Origin: an uncultured Alistipes sp.
GTDB taxonomy: Bacteria > Bacteroidota > Bacteroidia > Bacteroidales > Rikenellaceae
Length of the DNA: 6,407 bases
NCBI GenBank assembly: GCA_937880705.1
Contig: CALGRZ010000130.1
Coordinates: forward strand, 1 to 6,407
Reading direction: 5' to 3'
Shown: piece after piece, positions 1 through 5,831 of the stretch
How positions within the stretch are numbered: position 1 is the first letter of the stretch
Layout: every line of letters begins with the position of its first letter
Program-made: the position numbers and the translations under genes
Notes under the pieces: model-generated
Seen by the model: only the letters and a program-made list of their open reading frames with translations
The model's database searches: none
What the model was told of the DNA's origin: nothing

Positions 1-4
1 TTAG

Positions 5-481
5 ATGACAGATTTAGAGAAGCAATTTACCCAAATAGTCCAGGAGCAGAAGGATACTATATATATGGTATGCTATATGTTCTCGAAGGACAAGGCCGAG
101 GTCGAGGACCTCTATCAGGAGGTGCTGATAAACCTCTGGAAGGCCTTTCCGCAGTTCGAGGGGCGTAGCACGGTGCGTACTTGGGTGTGGCGTGTGGCAC
201 TCAACACCTGCGTATCAATCGACCGCAAGAAGAGTCGCCGCAAGGATACCCTGCCGTTGAAGATGGACATCGACCTCTACAACGACACCGACAGCGACAC
301 ACGGCAGATTAAGATGCTGCACGACCGCATCAACCGTCTGGGCGTCTTCGACAGGGCGATAATCCTGCTGTGGCTCGAAAATATGAGTTACGAGGAGATT
401 GGAGCCATCGTGGGCATATCCGAGAAGAATGTATCGGTGAGATTAGTGAGAATCAGAGAACAACTTAAAACAATGAGATAA
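5..481 (+). CDS. ECF-type RNA polymerase sigma factor (sigma-70 family)
   Basis: This 158-residue protein has the size and two-domain layout of an extracytoplasmic-function sigma factor, which binds core RNA polymerase and directs it to a limited set of promoters. Region 2 covers about residues 9-79 and includes the typical DLYQEVLINLWKAFPQFEG stretch (36-53) followed by TWVWRVALNTCVSIDRKKSRR, the core-binding and -10 recognition part. After a short acidic linker (about 86-100), region 4 covers about 103-156, with the helix-turn-helix MSYEEIGAIVGISEKNVSVR (127-146) for -35 recognition. A TAG stop lies directly before the ATG (positions 2-4) in frame, so no longer start is possible. The next gene begins 2 bp after the stop, implying co-transcription and translational coupling. 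The promoter lies outside the window. The family call is firm; the regulon and inducing signal cannot be read from the sequence. Confidence 0.93.
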   Translation: MTDLEKQFTQIVQEQKDTIYMVCYMFSKDKAEVEDLYQEVLINLWKAFPQFEGRSTVRTWVWRVALNTCVSIDRKKSRRKDTLPLKMDIDLYNDTDSDTRQIKMLHDRINRLGVFDRAIILLWLENMSYEEIGAIVGISEKNVSVRLVRIREQLKTMR

Positions 482-483
482 CT

Positions 484-1086
484 ATGGAGCAGAATATGGA
501 TAATATGGAGTTGAACGAGATGCGTGAGCAGATTTCGCTACTGCGAGATAAACTGCGTCAGCAAGAGATAGTAAGCGAGTCGGCTATTATGGCGGTCATC
601 AGAAAGGGCGTCAAATCGCTCAATCGCCGAGGCGTGGCAGTAATCATCTTTGGCCTCTTTGCCTTGCCGTTCTGTTGTGCTATATTTTCCCTGATAGGTA
701 TGTCGACAAGCTTTGTAATATTTACGGCTATTGTGCTTATAATCAGCGTATTAGCAACAGCATACGCCCACTTCGGACTCGGCTTTACCAATGTCGCAAG
801 CACCAACCTTGTGCAGGTGGGCTTGCATACCGCACGCCTGCGTAAGATTTACAAGTCGTGGCTTTGCATCGCCATTCCTCTGATTCTGATCTGGTTATAT
901 TTCTCATTCCGCGAGCTGGCAGGTCTGTATGGTTATGATAAGGAGTCGCTTACCATGATGATTACAGCTGGTGCCATAGGTGGTATTATCGGCGGAGCCA
1001 TAGGCTTTTGGATAGATTTCCGCACGATTCGCGAGGCCGACGAGGTACTGGAGCATATCAAGGAGTTCCAGCAGCTGGAAGAGTAG
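484..1086 (+). CDS. Four-helix membrane protein, possible sigma-factor regulator
   Basis: This 200-residue protein has no enzymatic motif that I recognise. It begins with a charged, probably coiled-coil segment (about 8-48, including EMREQISLLRDKLRQQEIV). Four hydrophobic segments follow at about 51-72, 75-97, 125-142 and 157-178, and it ends in a charged helix (180-200). The fourth segment is glycine-rich (AGAIGGIIGGAIGFW), a pattern suited to close helix packing. Both termini are predicted cytoplasmic. From memory, small membrane proteins with an N-terminal EMK/R-QI-LLK-KL-KQEIV-like helix commonly follow ECF sigma genes in Bacteroidales. A role as a membrane-bound anti-sigma or sensor partner is inferred from the 2-bp spacing and topology; no classical zinc anti-sigma HxxxCxxC motif is seen. 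Start: ATG 484 gives the tightest coupling. Later in-frame ATGs (496, 505) are possible and would remove only a few residues. Confidence 0.8.
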   Translation: MEQNMDNMELNEMREQISLLRDKLRQQEIVSESAIMAVIRKGVKSLNRRGVAVIIFGLFALPFCCAIFSLIGMSTSFVIFTAIVLIISVLATAYAHFGLGFTNVASTNLVQVGLHTARLRKIYKSWLCIAIPLILIWLYFSFRELAGLYGYDKESLTMMITAGAIGGIIGGAIGFWIDFRTIREADEVLEHIKEFQQLEE

Positions 1087-1112
1087 AAAATAGCTGTTCT
1101 TTGGAGGAAATT

Positions 1113-1210
1113 CAGAGAGGTTAGAGAGTGTAGGGAAATTAGAGAGATTAGAGAAAATAGGGAAAATAGAGAAAATAGAGAAAATAGAGAAAATAGGGAG
1201 TTTAGGGACT
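1113..1210 (+). repeat. 9-bp tandem repeat array, consensus TAGRGAAAA
   Basis: About eleven consecutive 9-bp units start at 1113, 1122, 1131, 1140, 1149, 1158, 1167, 1176, 1185, 1194 and 1203. The central five (1149-1193) are TAGAGAAAA or TAGGGAAAA and nearly identical; the outer units are degenerate. The + strand from 1114 to 1208 contains no C at all, so this is a purine-rich tract broken by regularly spaced T. The array lies 26 bp after the membrane-protein gene. It is probably a slippage-prone intergenic repeat; no protein-binding function can be shown. Confidence 0.85.
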
Positions 1211-1234
1211 ATGCAAAAGCATCCTTAAACTCCC
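1196..1234 (+). terminator. Strong bulged hairpin after the sigma-factor operon
   Basis: Positions 1196-1207 pair with 1223-1234 (12 bp including one G-U). After a 3-nt bulge (1208-1210), 1211-1214 pair with 1219-1222 around an AAAA loop. Two further A-T pairs can extend the base outward. It is the first strong secondary structure after the + strand operon and may end or stabilise that transcript. No U-run follows, so an intrinsic-terminator reading is uncertain. The left arm is the end of the 9-bp array and the right arm is an inverted copy of the same motif. Confidence 0.45.
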
Positions 1235-1257
1235 TAAATCATTATACTCCCTAAATC
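1229..1257 (+). repeat. Direct repeat of ACTCCCTAAATC, two copies
   Basis: The 12-mer ACTCCCTAAATC occurs at 1229-1240 and again at 1246-1257. Both are reverse complements of the GGGAGTTTAGGGA-type motif at the end of the purine-rich array, so either could in principle pair with that motif. Only the first forms the compact hairpin at 1196-1234. Confidence 0.6.
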
Positions 1258-1272
1258 GGAGCTTCGCGACCA

Positions 1273-1299
1273 AAGCCTCCCTTTGACAAAGGGAGGTTT
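1273..1299. repeat. REP-like palindrome, copy A
   Basis: A 9-bp perfect stem CCTCCCTTT/AAAGGGAGG (1276-1284 with 1288-1296) around a GAC loop is extended by a G-T and two A-T pairs to 1273/1299, and is followed by GGAGGGAATG. Palindromes of this CCCCTTTG-ACAAAGGGG type are, from general knowledge, dispersed widely in bacterial genomes as extragenic palindromic repeats. The second copy at 1450-1476 has altered pairs that keep the stem. Confidence 0.65.
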
Positions 1300-1357
1300 G
1301 GAGGGAATGTAAATATGAAAAGGTGGTGCTTCAGTCACCACCACTATATTAAAAGCA

Positions 1358-1385
1358 ACAAAGGCTTCCTTCGGGAAGCCTTTGT
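1358..1385 (-). terminator. Terminator-like hairpin, copy A (possibly bidirectional)
   Basis: A perfect 12-bp stem (ACAAAGGCTTCC, 1358-1369, with 1374-1385) closes on a TTCG loop, which on the + strand is the very stable C(UUCG)G tetraloop. Read on the - strand it is followed by TGCTTTTAATAT, a weak U-tract. It lies beyond copy B for transcripts leaving the CoA-transferase gene, as a second barrier. On the + strand it could also stop transcripts from the sigma-factor operon, where only TTTGTG follows. Confidence 0.6.
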
Positions 1386-1449
1386 GATTATATGAAGAAA
1401 TAGTTTCGTATCACACCACAAACCAGATATTGATAGCGACCACAGAACC

Positions 1450-1476
1450 AAGTCCCCCTTTGTCAAAGGGGGATTT
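1450..1476. repeat. REP-like palindrome, copy B
   Basis: TCCCCCTTT (1453-1461) pairs with AAAGGGGGA (1465-1473) around a GTC loop, extended by G-T and two A-T pairs to 1450/1476. Compared with copy A, the outer pairs change together: CCTCCC/GGGAGG becomes TCCCCC/GGGGGA. Paired replacement argues that the folded form, not only the sequence, has been kept. Confidence 0.65.
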
Positions 1477-1505
1477 AGAGGGAATGTAAATATGGATGGT
1501 GGTCT

Positions 1506-1609
1506 ACCACCACTATATTAAAAGCAACAAAGGCCTTCCGTTTGGAAGGCCTTTGTGTTATATGAAGTAACAAATTGTTACTTCATATAGCTTTTAATAT
1601 AGTGGTGGT
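1506..1609. repeat. Large inverted repeat spanning the CoA-transferase 3' end
   Basis: The outer arms 1506-1525 and 1590-1609 are perfect inverted copies (20 bp). The inner arms 1559-1573 (TATATGAAGTAACAA) and 1575-1589 are also perfect (15 bp) around a single central base (1574). Between outer and inner arm the left side alone carries 33 extra bases (1526-1558), which form the terminator hairpin. The right arm is coding: it contains the last 11 sense codons and the stop of the CoA-transferase. The whole can fold into a three-way junction in RNA. Confidence 0.85.
1520..1556 (-). terminator. Rho-independent terminator of the CoA-transferase gene
   Basis: Read on the - strand, a 13-bp perfect stem (positions 1556-1544 with 1539-1527) closes on an AAAC loop and is followed by TGCTTTTAA, giving the U-rich tail of an intrinsic terminator. 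It starts 21 bases after the CoA-transferase stop codon. The stem has one more C-G pair than copy A at 1358-1385. It also interrupts one arm of the larger inverted repeat at 1506-1609. Confidence 0.7.
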
Positions 1610-2891
1610 GCGAGCCGTAGCGGTTGAACGCAGCCTCGTCGAGTGCCTCCTGTGCCGAGGGGTGAGCAACCGAGATGATCAGACGTGCACGCTCCTGAAG
1701 GCTCTTGCCATAGAGGTCAACAGCACCATTCTCGGTTACGAACCAGTGGATGTGGTTACGCGTTGTAACAACGCCGGCACCCTCGGTAAGCACGTCAGAG
1801 ATCTTCGACACACCCTTGTTGGTGATTGAGGGCATGGCGATGATGGCCTTACCGCCCTTCGAGAGCGAAGCACCATAGATGAAGTCGATCTGACCACCTA
1901 CGCCCGAGTAGAACTTACGACCCAGCGAGTCGGCACATACCTGACCGGTGATATCTACCTGCAGAGCCGAGTTGATAGCCGTAACCTTGTCGTTCTTGGC
2001 GATGATGAAGGGGTCGTTGGTATAGCCCACGTCCATCATCAGCACACCGGGGTTGTCGTCGATAAAGTCGTAGACCTTCTGCGAACCCATCAGGAAGGTA
2101 GATACCATCTTACCCTTGTCGATGTTCTTTGCAGCACCGTTGATCACACCCTTCTCAACGAGGGGCAATACGCCGTCAGCAAACATCTCGGTGTGCACAC
2201 CGAGGTTCTTGTGGCCACCCAGCTGTGCGAGTACGGCGTTAGGAATAGCACCGATACCCATCTGGAGTGTTGCACCATCCTCGATAAGGCCTGCGCAGAG
2301 GTTACCGATCTTGGTCTCAACCTCGTTGGGAGTAGAGAAGTGAGCCTCCTCGAGGGGCTGATCATCCTCAACGAAGAAGTTGATCTTCGAGCAGTGGATC
2401 ATGGCATCACCAAACGAGCGGGGAACATACTTATTTACCACTGCGATAACATAGTCGGCGCACTCAACGGCAGCCAGTGTAGCATCTACAGAGGTACCGA
2501 GCGATACATAGCCGTGCTTGTCGGGACGCGACACCTGGATCATAGCCACGTTACAGGGTACGGCACCCGAGCGATAGAGCTTCTGTGTCTCGCTCAGGAA
2601 GATCGGAATATAGTCCGCATAGCCGCTCTGTGTCACCTTGCGCACGTTGCCACCAACGAAGAACGAGTCGAGCTGGAATACGCCCTCAAACTCGGGATCT
2701 GCGTAGGGTGCAGGGCCCTCGGTGTGGAGGTGGTGGATGTGTACATCCTTAAACTCACCATTACGACCGCGGTCGCACATAGCCTTGATAAGGCACTGGG
2801 GTGCTGAAGCCACCGAGCTCAGGTGGATGTGGTCACCCGACTTAATGCACTTAACTGCCTCTGCAGCAGTTGTAAACTTAATGTTGCTCAT
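1578..2891 (-). CDS. Acetyl-CoA hydrolase/transferase family; 4-hydroxybutyrate or butyrate CoA-transferase
   Basis: This 437-residue cytosolic enzyme has the usual length of the AbfT/Cat2-like class I CoA-transferases, which move coenzyme A between acyl-CoA and an acid, commonly acetate. The N-terminal domain occupies about residues 1-200 and the C-terminal domain about 205-430. Visible signatures are LQMGIGAIPNAVL (209-221), HTEMFADG (233-240) with Glu235 as the expected catalytic glutamate that forms the glutamyl-CoA thioester, GVGGQIDFIYGA (330-341), and HWFVTENGAVDLYGKSL (382-398). All key motifs are intact. Substrate choice (4-hydroxybutyrate, butyrate, succinate or acetyl-CoA hydrolysis) cannot be settled from sequence; a role in amino-acid or succinate fermentation to butyrate is the likely context. 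The ATG at 2891 is preceded by an A-rich leader without a Shine-Dalgarno. The tail HHHYIKSYMK lies inside an inverted repeat and may not be ancestral. A terminator follows at 1520-1556. Confidence 0.9.
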   Translation of the reverse strand: MSNIKFTTAAEAVKCIKSGDHIHLSSVASAPQCLIKAMCDRGRNGEFKDVHIHHLHTEGPAPYADPEFEGVFQLDSFFVGGNVRKVTQSGYADYIPIFLSETQKLYRSGAVPCNVAMIQVSRPDKHGYVSLGTSVDATLAAVECADYVIAVVNKYVPRSFGDAMIHCSKINFFVEDDQPLEEAHFSTPNEVETKIGNLCAGLIEDGATLQMGIGAIPNAVLAQLGGHKNLGVHTEMFADGVLPLVEKGVINGAAKNIDKGKMVSTFLMGSQKVYDFIDDNPGVLMMDVGYTNDPFIIAKNDKVTAINSALQVDITGQVCADSLGRKFYSGVGGQIDFIYGASLSKGGKAIIAMPSITNKGVSKISDVLTEGAGVVTTRNHIHWFVTENGAVDLYGKSLQERARLIISVAHPSAQEALDEAAFNRYGSHHHYIKSYMK

Positions 2892-2923
2892 TGCTTTAAG
2901 TTATTTAGGTTTTAGAAATGTTA

Positions 2924-2958
2924 TTACTCTATTGTGTCGTTTTAGCTTTAATCAAAAA
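2924..2958 (-). promoter_or_regulatory. Candidate Bacteroidetes-type promoter for the CoA-transferase
   Basis: On the - strand, TTTTTG (2958-2953) is followed after 21 bases by TAGAGTAA (2931-2924), roughly matching the -33 TTTG and -7 TAnnTTTG elements of Bacteroidetes promoters. The -33 part fits; only the TA of the -7 element fits well. It would leave a leader of about 25 bases before the ATG. A promoter here is plausible because the gene is 192 bp from infB, but the match is weak. Confidence 0.25.
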
Positions 2959-3006
2959 GTGTAAGAGAAGAGTCACTGTGTTGAGGCTACTCTAAATCTG
3001 CTCGCA

Positions 3007-3054
3007 GAATGGAAAACCGTAGCATACCGATGCGCATGCGACGATTTTCCATTC
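3007..3054 (-). terminator. Long imperfect hairpin after infB
   Basis: GAATGGAAAA (3007-3016) pairs perfectly with TTTTCCATTC (3045-3054). After single mismatches the stem continues with 3018-3020/3041-3043 and 3022-3025/3036-3039, leaving a 10-nt loop. It begins 29 bases after the infB stop and is the only strong structure between infB and the CoA-transferase, so it probably ends or protects the nusA-infB transcript. There is no U-run after it on either strand, so a classical intrinsic terminator is not certain; a palindromic repeat element is an alternative. Confidence 0.45.
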
Positions 3055-3083
3055 ATGGCAGATAGAGAGATAACCCTCCGGTG

Positions 3084-5804
3084 TTACTTTCTCTTAACCT
3101 CAACCTGCTCGTAACCCTCGATAATATCGCCAACCTTGATATCGTTGTACGACTCGATGTTCAGACCGCAATCCTGGCCTGTGGTAACCTCCTTGACATC
3201 GTCCTTGAAACGACGCAACGAGCCGAGCTTACCGGTGTAGATAACAATACCGTCACGGATAACGCGGATGGAGGTGTTGCGCTGGAGCTTACCCTCACGC
3301 ACAATACAGCCGGCCACGGTACCCACCTTCGAGATCTTGAAGGTCTCCATAACCTCGGTAGAGCATACTATCTCCTCCTTCATCACGGGCTCCAACATAC
3401 CCTCGATAGCATCCTTGATCTCGTTGATAGCGTCGTAGATGATCGAGTAGAGGCGGATGTCGATCTGCTCCTTCTCGGCAGCCTTGCGTGCGGCGGCCGA
3501 GGGACGTACCTGGAAGCCGACGATAATGGCGTTCGAGGCGGCGGCAAGCAGTACGTCAGACTCCGAGATCTGACCCACAGCCGAGTGGATGACGTTAACC
3601 TGCACGGTCTCCTTCGAGAGCTTGATCAGCGAGCCCGACATAGCCTCTACCGAGCCGTCCACATCACCCTTGACGATGATGTTGAGCTCCTTGAACGAGC
3701 CTATGGCGATACGACGACCAATCTCGTCGAGGGTAACATGCTTCTGTGTCATGATGCCCTGCATGCGCTGCAGCTGCTCACGCTTGTTGGCAATCTCGCG
3801 TGCCGAGCGGTCATCCTCCATAACATTGAAGGTATCACCTGCCTGAGGCGCACCATTAAGGCCGAGCACCTGCACGGGTGTCGAAGGACCTGCCTCCGTA
3901 ACCTTCTTGCCGTTCTCGTCGAACATAGCCTTTACACGGCCGGTATATGTGCCAGAGAGCAATACATCGCCCACACGGAGAGTACCGTTCTGCACCATAA
4001 TGGTGGCAACATAGCCACGACCCTTGTCCAACATCGACTCGATAACGGCACCCGTAGCCTTGCGGTCGGGGTTTGCCTTAAGCTCCAGCATCTCGGCCTC
4101 AAGGAGCACCTTCTCCAAGAGCTTGTCGAGGTTCATACCCTTCTTTGCCGATACCTCCTGACACTGGTACTTACCGCCCCAGTCCTCCACGAGGTAGTTC
4201 ATCTGCGAGAGCTGCTCACGGATATGGTCGGCATTTGCCTGAGGCTTATCCATCTTGTTGATGGCGAATACCATAGGCACACCCGCTGCCGAGGCGTGGT
4301 TTATAGCCTCCACAGTCTGTGGCATCACCGAGTCGTCGGCAGCAACGATGATAATCGCTACATCGGTCATCTTAGCACCTCGCGCACGCATTGCGGTGAA
4401 GGCCTCGTGACCGGGGGTGTCGAGGAAGGTGATCTTCTGGCCGTTGAGCTCTACGGAGTAAGCACCGATGTGCTGGGTGATACCACCCGCCTCGCCAGCC
4501 GTAACATTTGTCTTACGGATATTATCCAAGAGCGATGTCTTACCGTGGTCTACGTGGCCCATCACCGTTACGATAGGGGGTCGTGGTACGAGGTCCTCCT
4601 CACTGTCGGTGTCGGTCTCGATAGCCTCCTGAATCTCCACCGATACAAACTCTACGGTGAAGCCAAACTCCTCGGCAACAACCACCAAGGCCTCGGCATC
4701 GAGACGCTGGTTGATTGACACCATAAGGCCGAGGTTCATACACGCCGAGATAACCTCCATAGGCGAGACATTCATCATCGTGGCGAGCTCACTCACGGTT
4801 ACGAACTCCGTAACCTTGAGCACGCTGCGCTCCATCTCCTCGCGCTCGATCTCCTCGTTCATTCGCTCACGAACCTCCTCGCGCTTCTCCTTACGATATT
4901 TTGCACCCTTCGACTTGGTACCCTTCGCCGTAAGGCGTGCAAGGGTATCCTTAATCTGCTTCTGTACCTCCTCGTCCGAAACCTCAGGGCGTACAATAGG
5001 CTTGGGCTGCTGCTTCTGCTTCTTGTTCTTCTTCGACTGCTGCTGTGCCTGCTGATTCTGCTGATTCTGCTGCTGGTTGTTGCCACCCTTCTTCTCGTTG
5101 CGCTCCTGCTTGCCGGCATTTTTGCCCGCCTTGGCAACATCTACCTTCTCCTTGTCGAGGCGCTTACGCTTGTGCTTGCCACCGGGCACCATATTCGACA
5201 CATCCATAGTGCCGAGAATCTTCGGTCCATCGAGCTGTGAAATCTGAGGGCGGAATACTGAGTCCTTCTTAGGCTCAGGCTGCTCAGGCTCGCTCTTAGG
5301 CTCTGCCTTAACCTCCACCTTGGGCTCTGTCTTAGGCTCTGCAGGCTTTTCGGCAGGCTTCTCGGCCTTAGGCTCCTCCTTCTTAGGCTCAGCCTTGGGC
5401 TTCTCTGGTGCGGGAGCTGGCTGAGGCTTCTCCTCCTCCTTCTTCTTGGGGTTGAGGTCGATTTTGCCCAAAATCTTGGGGCCACGCACCTCGTCCTTAA
5501 CCGATATTACATTGCTCTTGATGATGACCTCCTCATCCTCGTCGCTCTCCTTCTGATTCTGCGAGTTGATGCTCACAGCATCCTTCTGCTTGATGCGCTC
5601 GCGTACTGCGTTACGCTCGTTGCCCGACTGGCGGTTGCCACCAAACTCCTTCTCCAATGCAGCATATACCTCGGCTGACACTGGCGATGAGGGTGAGCAG
5701 TCGCTCTGCAGGCCCTTGCGCTGGAGATATTCGGCTATGGTGTTGAAACCTACCTTAAACTCCTTGGCAACCTGTATAAGTCTTATCTTTTTGTTGTTAT
5801 CCAT
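3084..5804 (-). CDS. infB: Translation initiation factor IF-2
   Basis: This 906-residue GTPase brings initiator fMet-tRNA to the 30S subunit and promotes 50S joining. An IF2_N-type helix domain opens the protein (about 3-55, [20 protein letters not shown]). A long charged linker follows (about 85-325), rich in Lys, Pro and Glu, then Gln/Asn-rich (243-256). A second IF2_N-like domain is at about 331-385. The G domain starts near 408 with all five motifs: GHVDHGKT (416-423), GGITQHIG (440-447), DTPGHE (462-467), NKMD (516-519) and SAKKG (552-556). Domains II (about 583-665), III (about 686-790) and IV (about 800-900, initiator-tRNA binding) are complete. The motif GPKILG-(K/T)-(I/M)-D occurs twice in the linker (108-116 and 193-201). 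The ATG at 5804 lies 27 bp after nusA, so the two are one operon. Confidence 0.98.
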   Translation of the reverse strand: MDNNKKIRLIQVAKEFKVGFNTIAEYLQRKGLQSDCSPSSPVSAEVYAALEKEFGGNRQSGNERNAVRERIKQKDAVSINSQNQKESDEDEEVIIKSNVISVKDEVRGPKILGKIDLNPKKKEEEKPQPAPAPEKPKAEPKKEEPKAEKPAEKPAEPKTEPKVEVKAEPKSEPEQPEPKKDSVFRPQISQLDGPKILGTMDVSNMVPGGKHKRKRLDKEKVDVAKAGKNAGKQERNEKKGGNNQQQNQQNQQAQQQSKKNKKQKQQPKPIVRPEVSDEEVQKQIKDTLARLTAKGTKSKGAKYRKEKREEVRERMNEEIEREEMERSVLKVTEFVTVSELATMMNVSPMEVISACMNLGLMVSINQRLDAEALVVVAEEFGFTVEFVSVEIQEAIETDTDSEEDLVPRPPIVTVMGHVDHGKTSLLDNIRKTNVTAGEAGGITQHIGAYSVELNGQKITFLDTPGHEAFTAMRARGAKMTDVAIIIVAADDSVMPQTVEAINHASAAGVPMVFAINKMDKPQANADHIREQLSQMNYLVEDWGGKYQCQEVSAKKGMNLDKLLEKVLLEAEMLELKANPDRKATGAVIESMLDKGRGYVATIMVQNGTLRVGDVLLSGTYTGRVKAMFDENGKKVTEAGPSTPVQVLGLNGAPQAGDTFNVMEDDRSAREIANKREQLQRMQGIMTQKHVTLDEIGRRIAIGSFKELNIIVKGDVDGSVEAMSGSLIKLSKETVQVNVIHSAVGQISESDVLLAAASNAIIVGFQVRPSAAARKAAEKEQIDIRLYSIIYDAINEIKDAIEGMLEPVMKEEIVCSTEVMETFKISKVGTVAGCIVREGKLQRNTSIRVIRDGIVIYTGKLGSLRRFKDDVKEVTTGQDCGLNIESYNDIKVGDIIEGYEQVEVKRK

Positions 5805-5831
5805 TCGCTAAACTGATTTAATCGTTATCAA

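Larger units (their letters stand above)
1266..1435 (+). repeat. Intergenic repeat module, copy A
   Basis: This is the first of two directly repeated modules offset by 170 bp; the matching part runs from GCGACCA at 1266 to TATATGAAG ending at 1397. Elements in order are a REP-like hairpin (1273-1299), the shared GAGGGAATGTAAATATG stretch (1301-1317), a 7-bp hairpin GGTGGTG/CACCACC (1322-1328 with 1336-1342), the AT-rich CACTATATTAAAAGCAAC segment, a terminator-like hairpin (1358-1385), then TATATGAAG. The tail 1398-1435 has no counterpart that I can identify. Positions 1336-1356 are also identical over 21 nt to the antisense-oriented 3' end of the CoA-transferase gene. Confidence 0.75.
1436..1574 (+). 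repeat. Intergenic repeat module, copy B
   Basis: This second module has the same order as copy A: GCGACCA (1436), REP-like hairpin (1450-1476), GAGGGAATGTAAATATG (1478-1494), a shorter GGTGGT/ACCACC inverted pair (1498-1503 with 1506-1511), CACTATATTAAAAGCAAC, a terminator-like hairpin (1527-1556) and TATATGAAG. It continues into TAACAA, and the run TATATGAAGTAACAA mirrors the CoA-transferase stop region. It abuts and slightly precedes the end of that gene. Confidence 0.75.

Noticed and set aside
1113..1210. CRISPR-like array
   Set aside because: The 9-bp units are contiguous without spacers and no cas genes are present; it is a simple tandem repeat.
1266..1574. Insertion-sequence remnant or MITE with terminal inverted repeats
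   Set aside because: The modules are direct repeats with internal hairpins. I could find no matching terminal inverted repeats at the module ends or target-site duplications, and no transposase fragment.
1575..1829. Small + strand gene starting inside the inverted repeat
   Set aside because: It overlaps the C-terminal coding part of the CoA-transferase in antisense and has no domain or ribosome-binding signal.
2193..2807. + strand open frame (204 codons) antisense to the CoA-transferase
   Set aside because: It overlaps a complete enzyme with intact catalytic motifs; its composition is that of a complementary-strand shadow, and no start signal or domain is visible.
3081..4718. A long + strand open frame (545 codons) antisense to infB
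   Set aside because: The - strand frame encodes IF-2 with all GTPase motifs in order. The antisense translation shows no recognisable domain and is Leu/His/Arg-rich, as expected from the complement of a biased coding strand.
4657..5140. Ser/Arg-rich open frames over the infB linker on both strands
   Set aside because: They are off-frame readings of the repetitive Lys/Glu/Gln codons of the IF-2 linker, with low-complexity products and no independent gene signals.
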